Assembly: GCF_031846325.1 (NCBI RefSeq)
Contig: NZ_JAVRHZ010000001.1
Location: 620,001-684,000, forward strand
Direction of reading: 5' to 3'
From: Patiriisocius_A hiemis
GTDB lineage: Bacteria > Bacteroidota > Bacteroidia > Flavobacteriales > Flavobacteriaceae
Length of the DNA: 64,000 nt
A program made the position numbers and the translations under genes. How positions within the stretch are numbered: position 1 is the first letter of the stretch; each line of letters begins with the position of its first letter. The notes under the pieces were generated by a model that made no database searches, was not told the origin of the DNA, and saw only the letters and a program-made list of their open reading frames with translations. Positions 17,026 to 23,127 of the stretch are shown here, one piece after another.

Positions 17026-17961
17026 TTACTCTTTATGTTGAATTTTTGAAGCAAGCAAATATAATACCGCCATTCTAACAGCAACACCGTTTTGTACCTG
17101 GTCTAAGATAATTGCCTGTTCGCTATCTGCTACATCACTTGATATTTCCACTCCTCTATTAATAGGACCCGGATGCATTACGATTATTTTTTTGGATAGA
17201 CTATCTAGTATTTTTTTGGTTAAACCAAATTGCTGTGTATATTCTCTTGTAGAAGGGAAATAACTAATGTCCATTCTTTCATTTTGCACACGAAGCATAT
17301 TCGCCACATTACACCACTCCAATGCTTTTTTCAAGTTTGGCTCAAAGACAACACCTAATTTTGAAATATATTTTGGTATTAAGGTCTTAGGGCCACATAC
17401 TTTTACATTTGCACCTAATTTTTGCAAGGCAAATATATTTGATAATGCTACTCTACTATGCAATATATCACCAACAATTACAACATTTTTACCCTTTACT
17501 TCTCCAAATTGCTCTCTAATTGAATAGCTGTCTAATAATGCCTGGGTAGGGTGCTCATGGGCTCCATCACCAGCATTTACAATACTTGCGTTGATGTGTT
17601 TTGACAAAAATACACCAGCTCCAGGGTTAGGATGACGCATTACAATCATATCAACCTTCATAGATAGGATGTTATTTACCGTGTCTATAAGTGTTTCACC
17701 TTTTTTAACAGAAGAAGATGCTGCCGAAAAATTTATTACATCTGCAGAAAGTCTTTTCTCTGCTAATTCAAAAGAAAGCCGAGTACGCGTACTGTTTTCA
17801 AAAAATAAATTGGCAATTGTAATATCTCTAAGCGAAGGGACTTTTTTGATAGGACGATTAATCACTTCTTTAAAATGATCTGCAGTTTCAAAGATAAGTT
17901 GTATATCATCTTTGGTAAGATACTTAATTCCTAATAAGTGGTTTACACTTAATTCGCTCAT
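17026..17961 (-). CDS. pyrB: Aspartate carbamoyltransferase, catalytic subunit
   Basis: A 311-residue enzyme of pyrimidine synthesis that joins carbamoyl phosphate and aspartate. The carbamoyl-phosphate site FFENSTRTRLSFELA lies near residues 53-67, with MRHPNPGAG near 108-116 and HPTQALLDSYSI near 136-147. The length and motifs are complete. No pyrI regulatory subunit is seen, so control is probably at the gene level through pyrR, whose stop lies 11 bases upstream of the pyrB start. Confidence 0.96.
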   Translation of the reverse strand: MSELSVNHLLGIKYLTKDDIQLIFETADHFKEVINRPIKKVPSLRDITIANLFFENSTRTRLSFELAEKRLSADVINFSAASSSVKKGETLIDTVNNILSMKVDMIVMRHPNPGAGVFLSKHINASIVNAGDGAHEHPTQALLDSYSIREQFGEVKGKNVVIVGDILHSRVALSNIFALQKLGANVKVCGPKTLIPKYISKLGVVFEPNLKKALEWCNVANMLRVQNERMDISYFPSTREYTQQFGLTKKILDSLSKKIIVMHPGPINRGVEISSDVADSEQAIILDQVQNGVAVRMAVLYLLASKIQHKE

Positions 17962-17972
17962 TATTACTTTTT

Positions 17973-18512
17973 TTAACTCTTAACTAAATACACAGCATCT
18001 TTTCCTTCATTTTCTTTCCAACACACTTTCACTTTTTCTCCATTAATAGCATCTACTTGTCTACCTCTATAATCAGGTTGAATAGGTAGGTGTCTACTAA
18101 ATCTTCTATCAATTAAAGTAAGTAGTTCAATTTCGCTAGGACGTCCAAAAGACTGTATTGCTGTTAATGCAGAGCGAATACTTCGCCCTGTAAATAATAC
18201 ATCATCTATAAACACAATTTTTTTATCCTCTACAATAAAATTAATGTTGGTTTTGTTTGCCTCAAGTGGTTTATCGCTTCTTCTAAAGTCATCACGGTAG
18301 AACGTAATATCAAGATATCCTAACTGAATATTTTTTATTTTATATACAGTCTCTAGTAGTTCTTTTAATCTATTTGCAAGAAAAGTTCCACGTGGTTGAA
18401 TACCTATTAGAACAGTTTCAGTAAATGTATCGTGATTTTCAATTAATTGGCAAGCCAGGCGATGTAGCGCTATGTTAATTTCGGTAGCGTTTAATAACAC
18501 TTTTTGGCTCAT
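17973..18512 (-). CDS. pyrR: Bifunctional pyr operon regulator / uracil phosphoribosyltransferase PyrR
   Basis: A 179-residue type I phosphoribosyltransferase with the PRPP-binding loop IVFIDDVLFTGRSIRSAL near residues 92-109. The DVLFTGRT-like motif and the LTLIDRRFSRHLPIQPDYRGR segment identify PyrR. In Firmicutes PyrR binds pyr mRNA leaders and attenuates transcription; in Bacteroidota this is less clear. Here the predicted transcript begins only about 25 bases before the start, too short for a standard PyrR leader. Confidence 0.93.
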   Translation of the reverse strand: MSQKVLLNATEINIALHRLACQLIENHDTFTETVLIGIQPRGTFLANRLKELLETVYKIKNIQLGYLDITFYRDDFRRSDKPLEANKTNINFIVEDKKIVFIDDVLFTGRSIRSALTAIQSFGRPSEIELLTLIDRRFSRHLPIQPDYRGRQVDAINGEKVKVCWKENEGKDAVYLVKS

Positions 18513-18520
18513 AGGAAGTC

Positions 18521-18538
18521 TCTGAATATCTATTCAGA
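18521..18538 (-). promoter_or_regulatory. Palindrome at the predicted pyrR-pyrB transcription start
   Basis: A perfect 8-base inverted repeat, TCTGAATA-TC-TATTCAGA, sits 8 bases upstream of the pyrR ATG and directly downstream of the -7 element. It could be an operator for a DNA-binding repressor or form a 5' hairpin in the mRNA. Confidence 0.5.
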
Positions 18539-18541
18539 AAG

Positions 18542-18574
18542 CAAATTTAAGGGTTTTAATTTAAAATATATCAA
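18542..18574 (-). promoter_or_regulatory. Promoter of pyrR-pyrB
   Basis: On the minus strand: TTG (18574-18572), a 22-base spacer, and TAAATTTG (18549-18542), a full match to the Bacteroidota -33/-7 pattern. It lies between the rpsA terminator and pyrR. Confidence 0.6.
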
Positions 18575-18597
18575 ATTGTTCGTATTACTGTAAATAA

Positions 18598-18625
18598 AAA
18601 AACCTCTCAAAATTGAGAGGTTTTT
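18598..18625 (-). terminator. Intrinsic terminator of rpsA
   Basis: A 13-base perfect stem (AAAAACCTCTCAA and its complement) with a 2-base centre, 23 bases after the rpsA stop on the minus strand and followed by a T-rich tail. Confidence 0.85.
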
Positions 18626-18647
18626 AAAATTTATAAGAAAAAACAGA

Positions 18648-20585
18648 TTATTTACCGTCCATTTTATCTTTAAGCTCCTGTAGTTTTGAATTAGCATCCC
18701 CTAATGTTGGTTTTGCTTCTTCAGCTTGCTTCGCTGCTTTTTTAGCTGCTTGCTTAACTATTTTCGCTTCTTCTTCTTTATGAATAGTCATGTGAGAAGC
18801 TACCACTTTCTTATATTCTTTATTGAATTCAATAATTTGGAATTCTGCTTCTTCACCTTTCTTTAAATTATCACCATCTTCTTTTTCTAAGTGACGTGTT
18901 GGAACAAAGGCAGTAATATCATCATTTAATACAACTGTAGCTCCTTTATCTACTATTTCCTCAATAGTGGCAGTATGTTTTGTGCCAACTGCGAAGTCTG
19001 TAGCATATTTATCCCAAGGGTTTTCTTCGGTTTGCTTATGTCCAAGGCTTAACTTACGGCCTTCTACGTCTAACTCAAGTACAACAACCTCTAGTGTATC
19101 CCCAATATTCGTAAACTCACTTGGGTGTTTTACTTTTTCTGTCCAAGAAAGGTCGCTAATGTAAATAAGACCATCTATACCTTCTTCAAGTTCTACAAAA
19201 ACACCAAAGTTTGTAAAGTTACGTACAATCCCTTTGTGTCTTGAACCTACAGGGTACTTCTTAGTAATATCTGTCCATGGATCTGGCGTTAATTGCTTAA
19301 TACCAAGTGACATTTTACGTTCTTCACGATCTAGTGTTAATACCTGTGCTTCTACTTCGTCTCCAACATTTACAAAGTCTTGTGCACTACGTAGGTGTGT
19401 TGACCAAGACATTTCACTTACGTGGATGAGTCCCTCTACTCCTTCTGCAACTTCAATAAATGCACCGTAATCTGCGATTACAACTACTTTACCTTTTACC
19501 TTATCTCCAACCTTAAGCTCATCACCAAGGGCATCCCATGGGTGTGCGTTTAATTGTTTAAGACCTAATTGGATACGTGTTTTATCCTCATCAAAGTCAA
19601 GAATAACAACGTTTAGTTTTTGGTCTAATTCTACAATCTCGTTAGGGTGGTTAATACGAGACCAAGAAAGGTCTGTAATGTGTACTAATCCATCAACACC
19701 ACCAAGATCTACAAAGACTCCGTAAGAAGTAATGTTTTTAACAACACCTTCTAATACTTGTCCTTTTTCTAATTGACCAATGATTTCTTTTTTCTGTTCT
19801 TCGATATCCGCTTCGATAAGTGCTTTATGAGAAACAACAACGTTTTTAAATTCGTGATTGATTTTTACAATCTTGAATTCCATTGTTTTCCCTACATACG
19901 CATCGTAATCACGAATAGGCTTCACATCTATTTGAGAACCTGGTAAGAATGCTTCGATACCAAATACGTCTACAATCATACCACCTTTAGTACGACATTT
20001 AACGAATCCGTTAACGATAGTTCCTTCATCATGTGCTTTATTCACACGATCCCAAGCCATTATTGTTCTAGCTTTACGGTGAGAAAGAATTAATTGCCCT
20101 GTGCTATCTTCACGAACATCAATTAACACTTCTACCTTATCCCCTACCTTAAGGTCTGGGTTGTAACGAAACTCATTTAAAGAGATAACACCTTCAGACT
20201 TTGCATTGATGTCTATAATAGCATCACGATCTGTAATGTGAATCACTTCTCCCTCTACAACTTCGTTATCTAAAGTATCAACAAAGTTTTCTGCAACTAA
20301 CTTTTCAAACTCTTCTAGTTTACCATCATCAATAGGATCAATTCCTTCCTGATAATTGTGCCAGTTAAAGTCTTCAAGAAATTTTTCTGGATTTGCTTGT
20401 TGAGGTGTAAGTTCCTCTTTTGGAGTTTCTACTTTTGTTTCTTCAACAGTTTCTGTTGCTTCAACAACTTCTTTAGTAGCTTTTTCTTTTACTTCGTCAG
20501 CTTTTTTTGTTGCTTTCTTAGTAGTTTTTTTTGGAGCTTTAGCTTTCTCTGCTACTGCTTCCTCTTTTTTTGCTTTATCAGCCAT
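18648..20585 (-). CDS. rpsA: 30S ribosomal protein S1
   Basis: A 645-residue protein with six S1 RNA-binding domains, at about residues 105-170, 190-255, 275-345, 360-430, 445-515 and 530-600. Repeated signatures such as GVFVDLGGVDGLVHITDLSW and GAFIEVAEGVEGLIHVSEMSW are visible. An N-terminal extension of about 60 residues is rich in Lys, Ala, Glu and Thr and is typical of Bacteroidota S1. S1 helps the 30S subunit bind mRNA, which matters in this phylum because Shine-Dalgarno sites are rarely used. The gene has its own terminator and a long structured leader. Confidence 0.96.
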   Translation of the reverse strand: MADKAKKEEAVAEKAKAPKKTTKKATKKADEVKEKATKEVVEATETVEETKVETPKEELTPQQANPEKFLEDFNWHNYQEGIDPIDDGKLEEFEKLVAENFVDTLDNEVVEGEVIHITDRDAIIDINAKSEGVISLNEFRYNPDLKVGDKVEVLIDVREDSTGQLILSHRKARTIMAWDRVNKAHDEGTIVNGFVKCRTKGGMIVDVFGIEAFLPGSQIDVKPIRDYDAYVGKTMEFKIVKINHEFKNVVVSHKALIEADIEEQKKEIIGQLEKGQVLEGVVKNITSYGVFVDLGGVDGLVHITDLSWSRINHPNEIVELDQKLNVVILDFDEDKTRIQLGLKQLNAHPWDALGDELKVGDKVKGKVVVIADYGAFIEVAEGVEGLIHVSEMSWSTHLRSAQDFVNVGDEVEAQVLTLDREERKMSLGIKQLTPDPWTDITKKYPVGSRHKGIVRNFTNFGVFVELEEGIDGLIYISDLSWTEKVKHPSEFTNIGDTLEVVVLELDVEGRKLSLGHKQTEENPWDKYATDFAVGTKHTATIEEIVDKGATVVLNDDITAFVPTRHLEKEDGDNLKKGEEAEFQIIEFNKEYKKVVASHMTIHKEEEAKIVKQAAKKAAKQAEEAKPTLGDANSKLQELKDKMDGK

Positions 20586-20628
20586 AAATTTAATTCGAAG
20601 GATTAAATTTCTTCCGTGACTACGGAAG
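20586..20628 (-). promoter_or_regulatory. Two adjacent hairpins in the rpsA mRNA leader
   Basis: Directly before the rpsA ATG lies a 9-base perfect inverted repeat (AAATTTAAT and ATTAAATTT, 7-base loop, 20586-20610). Immediately next to it is a 7-base GC-richer hairpin (CTTCCGT and ACGGAAG, 4-base loop, 20611-20628). In the mRNA the first would occlude the start region. This fits translational autoregulation by S1, but that is an inference. Confidence 0.55.
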
Positions 20629-20760
20629 TCTTAAAAAATGATTTCCTTCGAGCTTTGTATTCTGTGTTGTTACAAGAAGTTAGTACGACAATCCCACAGA
20701 AGGGTTTAGTTTTGATTTTATATAGTTCCTTTTACTCTTGCTTTGTCGTTAAAAGGGCTG

Positions 20761-20768
20761 CAAAAGTA
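20761..20768 (-). promoter_or_regulatory. Putative -7 element of rpsA, with long leader
   Basis: On the minus strand this reads TACTTTTG followed by CAGCCC, matching TAnnTTTG plus the C-rich start common at strong flavobacterial promoters. It implies a leader of about 165 bases before rpsA. No well-spaced -33 TTG was found. The gene-free stretch 20586-20932 thus holds the rpsA leader and promoter and, on the other strand, the promoter region of the small peptide genes. Confidence 0.5.
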
Positions 20769-20827
20769 ATAATATTATATCAAATATCATATTTATTGTA
20801 TCTAAACATTAGTAAAACTACTGTTTT

Positions 20828-20857
20828 TTGTTAAAATATGTTAAAATAGTACCTTGC
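20828..20857 (+). promoter_or_regulatory. Candidate promoter of the small-peptide transcript
   Basis: TTG at 20828-20830, a 19-base spacer, then TACCTTGC at 20850-20857, which is close to but not an exact match of TAnnTTTG. The first peptide gene starts about 75 bases downstream. Confidence 0.35.
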
Positions 20858-20932
20858 ATAACATAATACTGTAACAAAAATAGTAGTTATTAGTCTTGTA
20901 AGTATACATCAAATAATTTAAACAAATAAATC

Positions 20933-21016
20933 ATGAAAACTTTAAACAATTACACGCTAAAAGACACTCCTAAAAACACTTTAGGAAATGCTTGGAACTC
21001 AAAAAGAAGGTTCTAA
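20933..21016 (+). CDS. Small basic peptide, 27 aa (paralogue 1)
   Basis: An ATG-to-TAA frame of 27 codons. The peptide starts MKTLNNYTLKDTPK and ends GNAWNSKRRF. It matches the next peptide gene at 22 of 27 positions. Between the two, 9 codons differ only synonymously and 5 differ in amino acid, which points to selection for the protein. It is strongly basic (about +5), has no signal peptide or membrane segment, and carries one Trp and no Cys. I do not recognise the family and no modification or export genes lie nearby. It is probably co-transcribed with the two following small genes. Confidence 0.72.
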   Translation: MKTLNNYTLKDTPKNTLGNAWNSKRRF

Positions 21017-21052
21017 ATAATTATTAATATATCAATCAAAAACAATCAAATC

Positions 21053-21136
21053 ATGAAAAAGTTAAACAGTTACACGCTAAAAGATACTCCAAAGACAACA
21101 ATAGGAAAAGCTTGGAATTCTAAAAGGAGATTTTAA
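21053..21136 (+). CDS. Small basic peptide, 27 aa (paralogue 2)
   Basis: A 27-codon frame starting MKKLNSYTLKDTPK and ending GKAWNSKRRF, about +7 net charge. It is a tandem duplicate of the preceding peptide gene, 36 bases downstream, with the same preceding sequence AATCATGAAA. In the last eight codons (AWNSKRRF), every difference between the two copies is at a third base, so this C-terminal motif is the best conserved part. The function is unknown. The conserved Trp and the Lys-Arg-Arg-Phe tail suggest binding to RNA, ribosomes or membranes, but that is speculation. Confidence 0.74.
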   Translation: MKKLNSYTLKDTPKTTIGKAWNSKRRF

Positions 21137-21180
21137 TCAACGTCTCTAGAATTATTACATCAATCAAAAAAACGACAGTT

Positions 21181-21300
21181 ATGAAATTTGGAAATTCATT
21201 ATACAGAAAGGTTAAGTTGGAAACCCAAAGAAGACATTTACAACTTAAAAAAGAAATACAAAATCCTAACGTTACTTATGGGTTTGTAACTTTGAGATAA
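21181..21300 (+). CDS. Small basic peptide, 39 aa
   Basis: A 39-codon frame starting MKFGNSLYRKVKLETQ and ending NVTYGFVTLR. The central part (about residues 7-26) is rich in Lys, Arg, Leu and Gln and could form a basic amphipathic helix; net charge is about +7. It is not similar to the two 27-residue peptides by eye. Its stop codon runs into a strong terminator at 21299-21330, and it lies 44 bases after the second peptide gene, so the three genes look like one short transcript. The function is unknown and coding status rests on position, start, composition and terminator. Confidence 0.55.
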   Translation: MKFGNSLYRKVKLETQRRHLQLKKEIQNPNVTYGFVTLR

Positions 21301-21330
21301 AAAAAGGCTTCATTTCTGAAGCCTTTTTTT
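21299..21330. terminator. Bidirectional terminator between the small-peptide genes and cmk
   Basis: GGCTTCA and its complement TGAAGCC with a TTTC loop, extended by seven A on one side and seven T on the other. It overlaps the stop codons of both the 39-aa peptide gene and the convergent cmk. Confidence 0.88.
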
Positions 21331-22024
21331 ATACTCTTCCAGCAATTCTATCTTTTGCTAGTTGTAAAATAATATGAAATTGATCTTCAAGATTCATTTC
21401 ACTATTATCTATTTCAATAGCATCTTTGGCTTTAGTTAAGGGAGAGTCTTCTCTTGTAGAGTCTATGTAATCTCTTTCTTTTACGTTTTGCAAAACATCT
21501 TGAAAAGTAACCTCCTCCCCTCTATCTAAGAGTTCTTTATAGCGACGTTTTGCGCGTTCTTCAGCTGATGCATCCAAAAATATTTTTAGCTCCGCATCTG
21601 GAAATACAACGGTGCCTATATCGCGTCCATCCATTACAACACCCTTTTCTTTTCCCATTTGTTGTTGTTGATCTACTAGTTTTCTTCTTACTTCAGAAAT
21701 AGTAGCAATAGGGCTTACAAACTGAGAGACCTCTAGAGTCCTAATTTCTTTCTCTACTGAAATACCGTTTAAGCAAATTTCAGCTTTATCTGTAGCTATA
21801 TTCTTTTTAAAATATAATTTAATACTTGGCAAGGCAGTTATAAGTTTTTCAGTATCAAAAAAACCTTCAGAAATAATATTATTATTAATTGCATACAATG
21901 TAATAGCACGATACATAGCGCCTGTATCTACATATATATAACTAAGCCAGTCTGCCAACTGTTTTGCTATTGTACTTTTTCCTGTAGAAGAATAGCCATC
22001 AATGGCTATAGTAATTTTGTGCAT
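21329..22024 (-). CDS. cmk: Cytidylate kinase
   Basis: A 231-residue P-loop kinase that phosphorylates CMP and dCMP. The start MHKITIAIDGYSSTGKST carries the Walker A (GYSSTGKST), followed by YVDTGAMYRAITLYA, DGRDIGTVVFPDAELKIFLDAS and RAKRRYKEL, all standard Cmk segments. The ATG overlaps the porQ stop by 1 base, so the two are co-transcribed. In many bacteria cmk neighbours rpsA; here the two genes are separated by the opposite-strand small-peptide cluster. Confidence 0.95.
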   Translation of the reverse strand: MHKITIAIDGYSSTGKSTIAKQLADWLSYIYVDTGAMYRAITLYAINNNIISEGFFDTEKLITALPSIKLYFKKNIATDKAEICLNGISVEKEIRTLEVSQFVSPIATISEVRRKLVDQQQQMGKEKGVVMDGRDIGTVVFPDAELKIFLDASAEERAKRRYKELLDRGEEVTFQDVLQNVKERDYIDSTREDSPLTKAKDAIEIDNSEMNLEDQFHIILQLAKDRIAGRV

Positions 22025-23043
22025 TATTGAAGGTCGATATTTAAACCAAAAAAACTTGAATTTGCAGCTGTGCTATATTGTGAGTAAGCATAACTAAGGC
22101 GTAATTTATTCAATTTTATGGAGAAACCAGCACTCAATCCGGCAAATGCACGTTGTTCAACAATTCTAAGTTCTTCGGCACGGCGCAAATTATAGCCTAA
22201 ACGAATATTGAATCCGCTTTCAGGAAACAACTCAATACCCACAATCATATGCCTAAAGGCATTATCAATAAAGTTAATTTTTTCACTTGTTGAATTTCCC
22301 TCTAAATCGTTTTCATCTCTGTTTGGGTTTGCAAAGGCTACTTTCCAGCGTTGCATATTTTCTAGTGTAAAATGCCAACGAATAGGTATGTTTTGAAGGG
22401 TTTGAGAAATACCTAAAATTAACTCGAAAGGTAGCGGCTCGTATATTTCATCGTAAGGTGTAAATTGAGTTCCTATATTTCTACCAACAGCAGTAATATG
22501 CAAATCCCAATCTTCGTAAATATACATAATAGCTAAATCTAGCGACCCTCCAAAAGATGAATACTGTTCTAATTTTGAAGAAATAAATCGTACGTTCGCT
22601 CCTACATGAAAGTTAGTAAAAGCAATATTTCGTGCATGCCCAAAAGATAATGCAACTTCTCCCCCACTAAAACTACTTGTGGCATTCCCTTGTTCATCAA
22701 ACCCATCAAACTTTCCATAATTAATGTAAGTTATACCAGTATGTAATACTTGAGTTCGTCTATCCCATAGATAAGCATAAGCAGCACTACCGTAATTTAC
22801 ATCACCAATATAGTTTGAGTAATTAATAGATAATTGATTATCCATTGCTGGGTTAATGCTAGCTGGATTAAACAATCCTTGTATAGGATCATAATCATAG
22901 TTAGTTACTATTTTTCCACCTAAAGCTGCTTGTCTAGGATTGTTTACTAAATTAAGAAATTGATAGGTAGAACGTCCTCCCACTTGCGAAAATGCAGTAG
23001 TTGAAATAAGTAAGAATAATAAATAATATAGCTTCTTATTCAT
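22024..23043 (-). CDS. porQ: Type IX secretion system protein PorQ
   Basis: A 339-residue outer-membrane protein with a signal peptide ending near FSQ (residue 20). It begins after cleavage with VGGRSTYQFLNLVNNPRQAALGG, the characteristic PorQ/PorV-like start, and continues as alternating beta strands to the end. PorQ belongs to the T9SS outer-membrane machinery found only in Bacteroidota. Two T9SS-tailed cargo proteins are encoded in this window (51077-53023 and 62054-63802). It is co-transcribed with cmk. Confidence 0.9.
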   Translation of the reverse strand: MNKKLYYLLFLLISTTAFSQVGGRSTYQFLNLVNNPRQAALGGKIVTNYDYDPIQGLFNPASINPAMDNQLSINYSNYIGDVNYGSAAYAYLWDRRTQVLHTGITYINYGKFDGFDEQGNATSSFSGGEVALSFGHARNIAFTNFHVGANVRFISSKLEQYSSFGGSLDLAIMYIYEDWDLHITAVGRNIGTQFTPYDEIYEPLPFELILGISQTLQNIPIRWHFTLENMQRWKVAFANPNRDENDLEGNSTSEKINFIDNAFRHMIVGIELFPESGFNIRLGYNLRRAEELRIVEQRAFAGLSAGFSIKLNKLRLSYAYSQYSTAANSSFFGLNIDLQ

Positions 23044-23127
23044 TAAGATGTTATCGTTCTAGAGTTAAAACGACTGCAATGATAATTTATTTTTGAATTA
23101 GAAAAAAGCTTTTACATTCTCTAGCTT

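Noticed and set aside
17013..17030. 18-base palindrome AGTAAATAG-CTATTTACT at the pyrB stop
   Set aside because: It is AT-only apart from a few bases, overlaps the coding end and lacks a T-run, so it is not a convincing terminator or operator.
20616..20834. Plus-strand 72-codon frame upstream of the small peptides
   Set aside because: It runs antisense through the rpsA leader hairpin and promoter, begins at GTG, and shows no recognisable protein features.
20933..21300. Small peptides as a ribosomally made, modified bacteriocin
   Set aside because: No modification enzyme, protease, transporter or immunity gene is nearby, and the peptides lack Cys and a double-Gly leader, so there is no support for this reading.
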